From: an uncultured Gelidibacter sp.
Lineage (GTDB): Bacteria > Bacteroidota > Bacteroidia > Flavobacteriales > Flavobacteriaceae
Length of the DNA stretch: 64,000 bases
Direction of reading: 5' to 3'
NCBI RefSeq assembly: GCF_947500795.1
Contig: NZ_CANMTE010000008.1
Coordinates: 41,724-105,723 of the forward strand
Positions 9,086 to 18,093 of this stretch are shown piece by piece. The translations under genes were made by a program, and so were the position numbers. The notes below the pieces were generated by a model. The model was not told the origin of the DNA. It ran no database searches and saw nothing but the letters and a program-made list of their open reading frames with translations. The stretch's first letter is position 1. Every line of letters starts with the position of its first letter.

Positions 9086-9183
9086 GATGTTTTATTTTAA
9101 AGATACTAAATTTTGAAGCGTACGCAACGCTAAGAAAAACAGAATTCGAGACACACTATTGGGAATTGATCATCCACTAGTTA

Positions 9184-9909
9184 TTATTTACTTGGTGGCA
9201 TTGTAGGTCTCACCTCAATTTTACTCGGCAAGGTGCGCTCGTTCATTTTTACAAGATCTACGACTAATTCGCCCATATCTTCAATTTGAATTTTCCAAGC
9301 ATCCTTAGTATTTGGCTCATTCCCGTTAAAATGTGTAGATACAGAACCTGGCATTATAGTGCTCACTTTAATATTATGTTCTCTCAAATCTAACATGACC
9401 GATTGCGTAAAGCCGGTCACTCCAAATTTACTCGCGTTATATGCGGAACCACCTGCGAAGAAATTAGTTCCTGCCAAACTTGAAATGCTGATAAAATACC
9501 CTTTGGATTTTTTCAGAGCCTCCACACTCGATTTGATGGTATAGAATACCCCAGAAAGGTTCGTATCTATAGTTTCCTGCCATTGCTCTGGCGTCAAGTC
9601 TTCAATAGACGCGAAGTGACCCAATCCTGCATTGGCAACTACAATATCCAATTGTCCAAATTCTGCAAGCACTTGTTTCACCACATTTTGTTGACTCTCA
9701 TATTTTCTAACATCAGCCTTAAGGCCTAATGCCTTCGCTGAAGTTTTAGAAGCTTTCTCCAGACTTTCTGCCGCTTCTTTGGCTCTGGCTTCATCTCTAC
9801 TGGTGATGGCAACATTAACTCCTTCATTCATTAAACTCAAGGCAACGCCATACCCAATTCCTTTGGTTCCGCCTGTAATTAAGGCAACCTTATCTTTTAA
9901 ATATTTCAT
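9184..9909 (-). CDS. short-chain dehydrogenase/reductase
   Basis: A 241-residue classical SDR. The NAD(P)-binding motif TGGTKGIGYG is at residues 13-22, with NAG at about 93. The catalytic tetrad includes Ser in SISSLAG and Tyr/Lys in YNASKFG. Length is normal. It reduces or oxidizes a small carbonyl or alcohol that cannot be named from sequence. It has its own promoter (-7 box TAACTTTG at 9934-9927) and seems monocistronic. Confidence 0.88.
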   Translation of the reverse strand: MKYLKDKVALITGGTKGIGYGVALSLMNEGVNVAITSRDEARAKEAAESLEKASKTSAKALGLKADVRKYESQQNVVKQVLAEFGQLDIVVANAGLGHFASIEDLTPEQWQETIDTNLSGVFYTIKSSVEALKKSKGYFISISSLAGTNFFAGGSAYNASKFGVTGFTQSVMLDLREHNIKVSTIMPGSVSTHFNGNEPNTKDAWKIQIEDMGELVVDLVKMNERTLPSKIEVRPTMPPSK

Positions 9910-9926
9910 TCTATTTTGGTTTTAAC

Positions 9927-9934
9927 CAAAGTTA
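9927..9934 (-). promoter_or_regulatory. promoter -7 box for the SDR gene
   Basis: On the minus strand TAACTTTG matches the TAnnTTTG consensus exactly and ends 17 nt before the SDR start codon. No clear -33 TTG was identified. Confidence 0.5.
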
Positions 9935-10002
9935 CGAAACGTAAAAATGAAGACTATGCTAGAATTCCTAAAATTGTATTAAACTTTGAGGAACGAGGCA
10001 GA

Positions 10003-10719
10003 TTAATTCTCCTCAGATTTAGATTTGTCAACAGAATTGGTCAAGGCCGAAGAAATGATACCTGTCGGAATTGCAACAATACCCAAACCAATCATCAAAA
10101 TAAAGAAGGTAAATACCTTCCCACCAACGGTAATAGGATACACATCGCCATAACCAACTGTAGTTAGGGTGATTATCGCCCACCACAAACTATCAAAAAT
10201 AGAAGCGAAATGTTCTGGTTGCGCCTTATGTTCAAAATAATAAATGCCAACGGCAGCAAAATAGATAAGGATTAAGGTGATAAAAATGAACAGGAAAATC
10301 TGTTCTTTAGCACCTTTGATGGCTCTGGAAAATTGATTCATCGCACGATTATAGCGTACCAATTTCAAAATCCTGAAAAGGCGTAAAAAGCGCAGAGCCC
10401 TTAAGGAGCGAAGATCCACGCCTACAACTAAATAAAACGGCAGGATGGCGAGAAAATCGACGATTCCAAAAAAGCTGAAAATAAATCTCAGCTTATGTTC
10501 CGCTATATATATTCTGATAATATATTCAATGGTAAAAATAAGGACACAAAAAACCTCAATATAATGGAGGATAGCTCGTGTTTGTGGTTCAAGATCGGGC
10601 AGCGTTTCCATAGAGAACGTAATGACAGAAACCATAATTAACACTTGTATGACAAGCGAAAATATACGGCCTACCCTGTTCTCTCTACTATCAATAACAT
10701 CTCTAAACTTTTCTTTCAT
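10003..10719 (-). CDS. voltage-gated-type potassium channel / ion transporter
   Basis: This 238-residue membrane protein has six predicted transmembrane segments. The S4-like helix carries regularly spaced arginines (LRSLRALRFLRLFRILKLVRYNR), and the pore loop has the potassium selectivity filter TTVGYGD between the last two helices. It would act as a tetrameric K+ channel in the inner membrane. The C-terminus is short, with no RCK domain. The gene is flanked by convergent or independent units and shows no operon partner. Confidence 0.88.
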   Translation of the reverse strand: MKEKFRDVIDSRENRVGRIFSLVIQVLIMVSVITFSMETLPDLEPQTRAILHYIEVFCVLIFTIEYIIRIYIAEHKLRFIFSFFGIVDFLAILPFYLVVGVDLRSLRALRFLRLFRILKLVRYNRAMNQFSRAIKGAKEQIFLFIFITLILIYFAAVGIYYFEHKAQPEHFASIFDSLWWAIITLTTVGYGDVYPITVGGKVFTFFILMIGLGIVAIPTGIISSALTNSVDKSKSEEN

Positions 10720-10813
10720 TGTCTGGTTTTTCTATACTATAAAACTGCTCAATGACAGATAAATATTCGATTTTTAATTGTGTTTCAAAATGGAAATGCT
10801 CCCTATTCAATGT

Positions 10814-11812
10814 TTAAACATTCAACATCTTCCATAGCTTATCCTTTAATTCTGTGATGCCTCTTTGGGCAACAGACGAAATAAACATGTACTCTATTGG
10901 TAAGGTTTTATCAAGTTCTGCTTTCAATTCTGCTTCAAGTTCAGCATCGAGCATATCACTTTTAGAAATGACCACAAAACGTTCTTTGTCTAACATCTCA
11001 GGATTATAGCGTCGCAATTCATCCAATAAAATCTCGTATTGTTTTAGGATATCTGGAGCATCAGCAGGCACTAAAAATAATAGAATGGAATTTCGCTCAA
11101 TATGTCTTAAAAAGTAATGACCAAGCCCTCTTCCTTCTGCAGCACCTTCAATAATTCCAGGAATATCCGCCATCACAAAAGACTGAAAATCACGATACTC
11201 TACAATACCTAAATTTGGTTTTAGGGTTGTAAATTCATAATCTGCAATTTTGGGTTTTGCTGAAGTAATCACAGACAGTAACGTCGATTTCCCAGCATTT
11301 GGAAAACCTACAAGACCTACATCTGCCAATAATTTAAGCTCTAAAAGAATATCGCGTTCGCTTAACGGAATTCCAGGTTGAGAATAGCGTGGCGTTTGGT
11401 TTGTTGACGTTTTAAAATGCCAGTTTCCAAGTCCACCTTTTCCACCTTCAACAATGATTCGTTCTTCACCATGTTCAGTGATTTCGAAAATAACCTCATT
11501 GGTTTCAAAATCTTTCACCACAGTTCCCAACGGCACATCTACATATACATCTTCGCCATCAGCACCAGAACTTCTGGAAGCACTTCCGTGCTCGCCATGC
11601 CCTGCTCTAACGTGTTTTTTGAATTTTAAATGGAATAATGTCCATTGGTTTTCATTACCTCTAATAATGACATGGCCACCACGGCCACCATCACCACCAT
11701 CAGGTCCTCCTTTGGTAATAAATTTCTCGCGGTGCAAGTGCATAGAACCTTTACCTCCGTTTCCGGATTGCACGTTCATTTTTACGTAATCAACAAAATT
11801 TCCTTCAGTCAT
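10814..11812 (-). CDS. obg: Obg family GTPase
   Basis: The 332-residue GTPase works in 50S ribosome assembly and stress control. The glycine-rich Obg fold occupies about residues 1-157 ([29 protein letters not shown]). The G domain follows with the P-loop [31 protein letters not shown] and SKSD. There is no C-terminal extension, as in many Bacteroidota. I chose the ATG at 11812; the frame also opens with GTG two codons earlier. It lies downstream of hpt-adk on the same strand, and the gap holds a small palindrome (CTTCAA-N2-TTGAAG, 11856-11869). Confidence 0.93.
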   Translation of the reverse strand: MTEGNFVDYVKMNVQSGNGGKGSMHLHREKFITKGGPDGGDGGRGGHVIIRGNENQWTLFHLKFKKHVRAGHGEHGSASRSSGADGEDVYVDVPLGTVVKDFETNEVIFEITEHGEERIIVEGGKGGLGNWHFKTSTNQTPRYSQPGIPLSERDILLELKLLADVGLVGFPNAGKSTLLSVITSAKPKIADYEFTTLKPNLGIVEYRDFQSFVMADIPGIIEGAAEGRGLGHYFLRHIERNSILLFLVPADAPDILKQYEILLDELRRYNPEMLDKERFVVISKSDMLDAELEAELKAELDKTLPIEYMFISSVAQRGITELKDKLWKMLNV

Positions 11813-11935
11813 GTTCACTTCCCACTATTGTGGCATTTTTTTAATGACATTAAATCTTCAACATTGAAGTTTTAATTCATTATTTATTAAAATTTATAAT
11901 CCCAAATATTTAAGGGTGACCAACTCAGGAATGTA

Positions 11936-13045
11936 CTATAATGTATCAATTACTTTAGTCAAGCGTTCTGTGATTTCTGAGATATCACCTACGCCATCCA
12001 CCCCGCAATATTTATCTTGAGCCATGTAATAATCCTTTAAAATGGCTGTTTTCTTGTAGTATTCAGTAATACGGTTTCTGATAATTTGCTCATCAGCATC
12101 ATCTGCTCTACCACTGGTTTTTCCACGGCCCAACAAGCGCTCCACCAAAACCTCATCATCAACTTCAAGCGCAATCATCGCATCAATTTGCGAATCTTTA
12201 GCGTCCATTAATTCATCCAAAGCTTTTGCCTGCGCATTGGTTCTTGGAAATCCATCAAAAATGAATCCATTAGCACCCGCATTTTTTTCTACTTCCGCAT
12301 TAAGCATATCAATAGTTACCTGATCTGGAACCAATTGACCTTTATCCATAAAGGATTTGGCAAGCATTCCTAAAGCAGTTTTATTCTTAATATTATATCT
12401 AAACACATCACCAGTGGAAATATGTACGAGATTATAGGTCTCCTTCAAAAAATTAGCCTGGGTTCCTTTCCCAGCACCTGGAGGTCCAAAGAGGACAATA
12501 TTAGTCATGTGTTGTGTGGTTTTTAATTGATATACTGCTGGCAAATCCCTTCCCAATCCGTCGTAGTCTAATCCGTAACCAACAATGAATTTAGTGGGAA
12601 CATCAATACCAATATAATGTAGTTTAAAATCTTTTTTATAGGCTTCAGGCTTATGGAAGAGTGTGGCAATTTTTAATTCCTTGACTTTCTCATTTTGGAA
12701 AATACGGTGGATTTCCTCCAACGTATTTCCAGAATCGATAATATCTTCAAGAATCACAACAGTTCTACCAGTCAAATCCTGCGTCAACCCGATCAATCGC
12801 TCAATATCTTCTGTAGATTTTACACCTTCATAGGACGCTAACTTAATAAAAGTAACTTCACACGGTTTTGGGTATTTTTTTACAAAATCGCTCACAAACA
12901 TGAATGATCCGTTTAAAACACCTACAAATACCGGAATTTCCTCTTTTAAATCGGCTGCTACTTCCCCGACCATTCTTTCTATTGCAGCATCAATTTCCTT
13001 TTCAGAAATAAAGGGCTTAAAATATAAATCGTGAAGTTTGATCAA
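11936..13045 (-). CDS. adk: fused hypoxanthine phosphoribosyltransferase-adenylate kinase
   Basis: One 369-residue frame joins two purine enzymes. Residues 1 to about 175 are an HPRT, with the PRPP-binding motif VVILEDIIDSGNTLEEI. Residues 180-369 are adenylate kinase, with P-loop FGPPGAGKGTQA, DGFPRT and a short LID with GRGKTSGRADD. The first half salvages hypoxanthine/guanine to nucleotides and the second equilibrates AMP, ADP and ATP. I know this fusion from other Flavobacteriia annotations. The frame has no ATG at its start; TTG at 13045 gives the expected N-terminus MIKLHDLYFKPF. The next in-frame ATG would cut into the HPRT domain. Confidence 0.9.
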   Translation of the reverse strand: MIKLHDLYFKPFISEKEIDAAIERMVGEVAADLKEEIPVFVGVLNGSFMFVSDFVKKYPKPCEVTFIKLASYEGVKSTEDIERLIGLTQDLTGRTVVILEDIIDSGNTLEEIHRIFQNEKVKELKIATLFHKPEAYKKDFKLHYIGIDVPTKFIVGYGLDYDGLGRDLPAVYQLKTTQHMTNIVLFGPPGAGKGTQANFLKETYNLVHISTGDVFRYNIKNKTALGMLAKSFMDKGQLVPDQVTIDMLNAEVEKNAGANGFIFDGFPRTNAQAKALDELMDAKDSQIDAMIALEVDDEVLVERLLGRGKTSGRADDADEQIIRNRITEYYKKTAILKDYYMAQDKYCGVDGVGDISEITERLTKVIDTL

Positions 13046-13141
13046 TGGTTTAGTTTTTAAAAGATGTAAAGATACGCTTTTTGATTTAAAATTTACGCCC
13101 GAAAAATTGTGATATGATTTACAGTTTTCAGAGTTTAAACG

Positions 13142-13149
13142 TACTTTTG
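13142..13149 (+). promoter_or_regulatory. promoter -7 box for purK-purE
   Basis: TACTTTTG matches TAnnTTTG exactly and lies 51 nt upstream of the purK ATG. No clean -33 TTG is seen. Confidence 0.5.
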
Positions 13150-13200
13150 CGTTATTAATGAGCTAAATTTAACTGATTTTTCTCTGTAAGAACCTTAAAC

Positions 13201-14355
13201 ATGAATTATTTTTCTTCTCAATTTAAACTTGGTATTCTTGGTGGAGGCCAATTAGGCAAGATGTTGCTTACAGAAACTCGAAAGTTTGATATTTACACCT
13301 GTGTTCTTGACCCAAGTGACGAAGCGCCTTCTAAAATTGCCTGTAATGAATTTACAAAAGGTGATTTAATGGACTATGATACCGTCTTTAATTTTGGTAA
13401 AAATGTAGATGTACTGACTATAGAAATTGAGAATGTTAATGTGAACGCTCTGGAGGCTTTGGAAAAGAAGGGCATCAAGGTTTTTCCTTCTTCTCAAACC
13501 TTAAGAACTATTCAGAATAAGGCCACACAGAAATTATTTTATGTGGACCATAATATACCGACGGCTGATTTTGTACGATTTGCATACGTATCAGAAATTG
13601 AAGATGCTATTGATAATGGCGGTCTCCAATTACCGTTTGTATGGAAAGCCGCGCAATTTGGTTATGATGGTAACGGCGTGAAAGTTGTACGAAGCAAAGC
13701 AGATTTAAAAGATTTGCAAGATGGTGAGTGTATTGCTGAAACCATGGTTCCATTTAAAAATGAACTTGCGGTTATTGTAAGTCGTAATTCAAACGGAGAC
13801 GTAAAAACATATCCGGTTGTAGAAATGGAATTTCACCCAGAAGCCAACCAAGTAGAATATGTAATTTGTCCTGCAAGAATCAATTTTAACGTGGCAAAAA
13901 AGGCTCAGGAAACAGCGCTAAAAGTTTCTGAAGCTTTTAATCACGTAGGTTTATTGGCGGTTGAAATGTTTCAAACTCAAGATGATGAAATTCTTGTCAA
14001 TGAAGTAGCGCCGAGACCTCACAATTCCGGTCATCACACTATTGAATCCGGATACACATCTCAATTTGAACAGCATTTAAGGGCTATTTTAAATTTACCA
14101 TTAGGTAAAACAGATTATAAAGTGGCGGGCGTCATGGTAAATCTTGTGGGAGCCGAAGGTTATTCTGGAGATGTCATTTATGAGCATATTGAAGACATAA
14201 TGGCTATGGAAGGTGTAACGCCTCATATCTACGGAAAAAAGCAAACACGACCTTTCCGAAAAATGGGACATGTCACCATTGTTAATGAAGATTTGAACAG
14301 CGCGCGTAAAATTGCAGAAGACGTTAAGAACCTCATCAAGGTAATTAGCCAATAA
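13201..14355 (+). CDS. purK: 5-(carboxyamino)imidazole ribonucleotide synthase
   Basis: A 384-residue ATP-grasp enzyme that carboxylates AIR to N5-CAIR in de novo purine synthesis. The N-terminal LGILGGGQLGKML motif, the ATP-grasp VWKAAQFGYDGNGV, and the late NEVAPRPHNSGHHTIE motif are diagnostic of PurK. Length is normal. It lies 57 nt upstream of purE, the next enzyme of the pathway, on the same strand, so it is very likely an operon. Confidence 0.96.
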   Translation: MNYFSSQFKLGILGGGQLGKMLLTETRKFDIYTCVLDPSDEAPSKIACNEFTKGDLMDYDTVFNFGKNVDVLTIEIENVNVNALEALEKKGIKVFPSSQTLRTIQNKATQKLFYVDHNIPTADFVRFAYVSEIEDAIDNGGLQLPFVWKAAQFGYDGNGVKVVRSKADLKDLQDGECIAETMVPFKNELAVIVSRNSNGDVKTYPVVEMEFHPEANQVEYVICPARINFNVAKKAQETALKVSEAFNHVGLLAVEMFQTQDDEILVNEVAPRPHNSGHHTIESGYTSQFEQHLRAILNLPLGKTDYKVAGVMVNLVGAEGYSGDVIYEHIEDIMAMEGVTPHIYGKKQTRPFRKMGHVTIVNEDLNSARKIAEDVKNLIKVISQ

Positions 14356-14412
14356 AAACGAATCAATTATATTATAAAATCCGAGGTTTCGGAATTTTAC
14401 AACAACATAAAT

Positions 14413-14895
14413 ATGAGCAAAATAGGAATCATTATGGGAAGCAAAAGCGATTTGCCAGTTATGCAAGACGCTATTGATATTTTAAAACAATTCAACATAG
14501 ACGTTGAAGTGGATATTGTTTCAGCTCACAGAACTCCTGAAAAATTATTCGATTATGGAAAGAACGCACACACACGCGGATTTTCAGTAATCATTGCAGG
14601 TGCTGGAGGTGCCGCGCATTTACCAGGAATGATAGCATCATTATCGCCATTGCCAGTAATTGGGGTTCCTGTTAAAAGCAGTAATTCTATTGATGGTTGG
14701 GACTCTATCCTATCCATTCTTCAAATGCCAGGCGGTGTTCCGGTAGCTACCGTAGCATTAAACGGCGCTAAAAACGCAGGGATCTTAGCCGCACAAATCA
14801 TTGGAAGTTCTGATGCTCAAGTTCAGGAAAGAATTATTGCTTATAAAGAAGATTTAAAAGCTAAAGTAATAGAAACAGCTAAGGAGTTGAAATAG
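14413..14895 (+). CDS. purE: N5-carboxyaminoimidazole ribonucleotide mutase
   Basis: A 160-residue class I PurE that converts N5-CAIR to CAIR. The start KIGIIMGSKSDLPVMQDA, the VSAHRTPEKLFDY loop with the active-site histidine, and GAGGAAHLPGM are the family signature. It follows purK and completes the two-step carboxylation. Confidence 0.97.
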   Translation: MSKIGIIMGSKSDLPVMQDAIDILKQFNIDVEVDIVSAHRTPEKLFDYGKNAHTRGFSVIIAGAGGAAHLPGMIASLSPLPVIGVPVKSSNSIDGWDSILSILQMPGGVPVATVALNGAKNAGILAAQIIGSSDAQVQERIIAYKEDLKAKVIETAKELK

Positions 14896-14897
14896 AA

Positions 14898-14926
14898 AAC
14901 CCCGACAAAGTCGAGGTTCTCTTGCT
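14898..14926 (+). terminator. possible terminator after purE
   Basis: Arms at 14898-14906 and 14910-14918 pair over 9 bp with one mismatch and a 3-nt loop, just after the purE stop. The following T tract is weak (TCTCTTGCT), so efficiency is uncertain. Confidence 0.45.
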
Positions 14927-15096
14927 ATTAATCAACTAATAGAGGTTTTTATTTAAAAAAACTTCTTTAAAACTGTGCGACAAATGTACAGCATATTTTA
15001 TTCTGAAATCGAAAAAAATATGATAAATAACAGATTGTCAACATTTTATTGTCGCATTCAAATTACAAGAAGTCTACACCACAGAATCAATTTGCT

Positions 15097-17130
15097 ATGA
15101 ATATCTTAAATACGCCATTTAATACCACCTATAACACAGCACCATTTTCGCAAATAAAGGACGCCGACTTTTTACCTGCGTTTAAAATTGCCATTGAAGA
15201 TGCACGTGCAGAAATTGACACTATCATTGCTCAGGAAGCTGATCCTACGTTTGAAAACACTATTGAAGCACTAGAGTTTTCTGGCCAACAATTGGACCGT
15301 ATTTCTAGTATATTTTTCAATTTGAATTCGGCAGAAACGAATGATACCATTCAGAAAATTGCTCAGGAAGTTTCTCCGTTATTATCGGAATTTGGCAATG
15401 ACATTACGCTAAATGAAGACTTATTTAGAAGGGTAAAAGCGGTATACGACAGTAAAGACAGTTTAGATTTAACTGTGGAGCAACAAACACTTTTAGACAA
15501 ACAATACAAGAGTTTTTCTCGCAATGGCGCCAATCTTCCAAAAGATAAAAAACAAAAGTTACGCGCTATTGATAAAGAATTGAGCCAGCTTAAATTGAAA
15601 TTTGGCGAAAATGTATTGGCGGAAACAAACAACTTTGAAATGCTCATCACCAATGAAGATGAACTTTCAGGATTGCCAGAAGGCGTTATGGAAGCGGCAA
15701 AGCAATTGGCAGAAAGCAAGAACAAAGAAGGTTGGATGTTTACTTTGGATTACCCAAGCTACATTCCATTTATGACCTATGCAGACAATAGAGCGCTGAG
15801 AGAAAAATTAGCGATTGCTGCAGGCAAAAAAGCCTTTAAAGGTGATGCTTTAGACAATCAAAATAACGTGTTACAAATTGCAAAATTACGATTTGAACGC
15901 GCTCAATTATTAGGCTACAAAACTCATGCACACTTTGTTTTAGAAGAGCGTATGGCAAAAGCACCTCAAAAGGTTGAAGAGTTTTTAGAAGAATTAGCCG
16001 TAAAAGCGAAACCTGCTGCTTTAAGAGAATTTGAGGAACTTCAAGAGTTTGCTAAAGAATTGGACGGGATAAACGACTTACAAAAATGGGATTCTGCGTA
16101 TTATGCAGAAAAATTAAAACAAAAACGTTTTGATTTAGATGATGAGAAACTTAAACCATATTTCAAATTAGAAAACGTTATTGACGGCGCATTTAAAGTC
16201 GCTCAGAAATTATTCGGACTTGAATTCGAGGAAATCGACACCATCGATAAATATCACGAAGAAGTCCTTACCTATAAAGTAACAAATGCGGAAGGCGAAT
16301 TAGTCTCCATTTTTTATGCAGACTTTTTCCCAAGATCAGGAAAACGAAATGGGGCGTGGATGACCGTTTACAAACCTCAATTTGTAAAAGAAAACAAAAA
16401 TGAACGTCCGCACATTTCAATCGTGTGCAATTTCACAAAACCAACAAAAACAAAACCATCACTCTTAACATTTAATGAAGTAACAACGTTATTTCACGAA
16501 TTTGGCCATGCGCTTCATGGCATGTTAGCCAATACGACCTACCCTAGTTTATCAGGCACAAGTGTTTATTGGGATTTTGTAGAATTGCCAAGTCAAATAT
16601 TTGAAAACTGGTGTTACGAGAAAGAAGCCTTAGAGTTATTCGCCACCCATTATCAAACGGGAGAACTCATCTCAATGGATTTAGTACAAAAAATAAAAGA
16701 TTCCTCAGCGTTTCATGAAGGAATGCAAACCTTACGTCAACTAAGTTTCGGACTATTGGACATGAGCTGGCATGGAGCAGACCCAACAGGAATTACGGAT
16801 GTAAAAGCACAGGAATTGAAAGCATTTGAAGGCACTCAGTTATTTCCTGATGTAAAAGAAAATTGTATGAGCACCTCATTTTCTCACATCTTCCAAGGCG
16901 GGTACTCTTCAGGATACTATAGCTACAAATGGGCTGAAGTATTGGATGCAGACGCTTTTGAATTCTTTAAGGAAAAAGGAATTTTTGATAAAGAAGTCGC
17001 CACTAAATTCAAGGACAATGTATTATCGCAAGGTGGCATTGAAGACCCAATGATTCTTTACAAACGCTTTAGAGGTAAAGAGCCGCAACCAGAAGCATTA
17101 CTAAAACGTGCCGGTCTTATTGAGAAATAA
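15097..17130 (+). CDS. M3-family zinc oligopeptidase / peptidyl-dipeptidase
   Basis: This 677-residue M3 metallopeptidase has the zinc motif HEFGHALHGM at about residues 468-477 and the downstream family block GGYSSGYYSYKWAEVLDADAF. M3 enzymes (oligopeptidase A and Dcp types) cut short peptides. No signal peptide is seen, so it is probably cytoplasmic. The ATG at 15097 gives the usual start (MNILNTPFNTTYNTAPFSQI). The frame extends upstream to a TTG at 15049 that would add 16 unconvincing residues. OpdA and Dcp cannot be separated with confidence. Confidence 0.92.
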   Translation: MNILNTPFNTTYNTAPFSQIKDADFLPAFKIAIEDARAEIDTIIAQEADPTFENTIEALEFSGQQLDRISSIFFNLNSAETNDTIQKIAQEVSPLLSEFGNDITLNEDLFRRVKAVYDSKDSLDLTVEQQTLLDKQYKSFSRNGANLPKDKKQKLRAIDKELSQLKLKFGENVLAETNNFEMLITNEDELSGLPEGVMEAAKQLAESKNKEGWMFTLDYPSYIPFMTYADNRALREKLAIAAGKKAFKGDALDNQNNVLQIAKLRFERAQLLGYKTHAHFVLEERMAKAPQKVEEFLEELAVKAKPAALREFEELQEFAKELDGINDLQKWDSAYYAEKLKQKRFDLDDEKLKPYFKLENVIDGAFKVAQKLFGLEFEEIDTIDKYHEEVLTYKVTNAEGELVSIFYADFFPRSGKRNGAWMTVYKPQFVKENKNERPHISIVCNFTKPTKTKPSLLTFNEVTTLFHEFGHALHGMLANTTYPSLSGTSVYWDFVELPSQIFENWCYEKEALELFATHYQTGELISMDLVQKIKDSSAFHEGMQTLRQLSFGLLDMSWHGADPTGITDVKAQELKAFEGTQLFPDVKENCMSTSFSHIFQGGYSSGYYSYKWAEVLDADAFEFFKEKGIFDKEVATKFKDNVLSQGGIEDPMILYKRFRGKEPQPEALLKRAGLIEK

Positions 17131-17234
17131 GGGATTTTGTGTAGCGTAGGTATCGATAGTAGTGTGAGATAAACTTATCATTTATAGCGTTAAATGCGCT
17201 GATGAAATAGCTCCATAATTAGGAATTAATTACC

Positions 17235-17242
17235 TACTTTTG
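17235..17242 (+). promoter_or_regulatory. promoter -7 box for the ECF sigma gene
   Basis: TACTTTTG matches TAnnTTTG exactly and ends 22 nt before the start codon. No -33 TTG is evident. Confidence 0.45.
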
Positions 17243-17264
17243 ATACAAACAGCGACAAACACAG

Positions 17265-17819
17265 ATGTCAGAACATCAAATCGACCCAAATAAGTGGATT
17301 GAACATTACTCGGATTATCTCTTTAATTATACCATTTCCAGGGTTAATGACCGAGATATCGCCAAAGACCTTATTCAAGACACTTTTTTTGCAGGCTTAA
17401 AGTCAATGAAAAATTTCAAAGGCGAAGCTAGCGAACGCACTTGGCTTATATCTATTTTAAAGCGGAAAATCATCGATTATTATCGGAAAATAAATTCCAA
17501 TAAAGGTCAAGCTGAAGTCAGAATGACCTACAATAATACTGAAGAACATGAAGGCGATTGGCTTGAAGAACGTATAGAAGATGAAGGCTATTTAAACGCA
17601 TTGGAGACTCTTGAAAACACTGAACTTGGTGATGCCATTTATGATTGTTTGGATAAATTACCTGAAAAGCAGGCGACGGTATTTAAACTGAAAACCATTT
17701 TAAATTATGAAACGGAAACCATCTGTAATGAATTAAATATCACTCCGTCTAACTTATGGGTCATTATTCATCGCGCTAGGATTGCTATGGCAGAATGCAT
17801 GGAAAAAAACTGGTTATAA
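17265..17819 (+). CDS. ECF-type RNA polymerase sigma factor
   Basis: A 184-residue sigma-70 family protein with region 2 (LFNYTISRVNDRDIAKDLIQDTFFAGLKSMKNFKGEASERTWL) and region 4 (LPEKQATVFKLKTILNYETETICNELNITPSNLWVIIHRARIAMAECM). The length and two-domain layout are those of ECF sigma factors, which redirect transcription in response to envelope or other stresses. The small cysteine-containing gene that starts 7 nt after its stop probably encodes its regulator. Confidence 0.9.
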   Translation: MSEHQIDPNKWIEHYSDYLFNYTISRVNDRDIAKDLIQDTFFAGLKSMKNFKGEASERTWLISILKRKIIDYYRKINSNKGQAEVRMTYNNTEEHEGDWLEERIEDEGYLNALETLENTELGDAIYDCLDKLPEKQATVFKLKTILNYETETICNELNITPSNLWVIIHRARIAMAECMEKNWL

Positions 17820-17826
17820 TTTAAGC

Positions 17827-18093
17827 ATGTTAAAATCATTATTTATTTCAAAAGAAGAGGCATTCCACATTTGTGATAAATCACAATATAAGGAATCATC
17901 ATTATGGGAAAAGATGAAACTTATGTTTCGCTGTCTGTTTTGTCGCACCACCCGCCACTACGTGGACCGTAACACCAAATTAACACAAGCCATTGCATCT
18001 TCTAAAGTAGAATGTTTAAAGCACAGTGAGCGCGAACTTTTAGAGGCGCAATTAAAAAAGCACCTAAAAAATAAAGTGCAGCAGCAACCATAA
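17827..18093 (+). CDS. putative small anti-sigma factor (zinc-finger-like)
   Basis: This 88-residue protein starts 7 nt after the sigma gene. It carries His/Cys residues (FHICDKSQ and FRCLFCRTTRHYV) spaced like the short zinc-binding anti-sigma domain often found behind Bacteroidota ECF genes. There is no membrane segment, so it would be cytoplasmic. I chose the ATG at 17827 (MLKSLFISKEEAFHICD); earlier in-frame codons lie inside the sigma gene. Its last 30 nt overlap the 3' end of the convergent UbiA-like gene. Confidence 0.65.
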   Translation: MLKSLFISKEEAFHICDKSQYKESSLWEKMKLMFRCLFCRTTRHYVDRNTKLTQAIASSKVECLKHSERELLEAQLKKHLKNKVQQQP

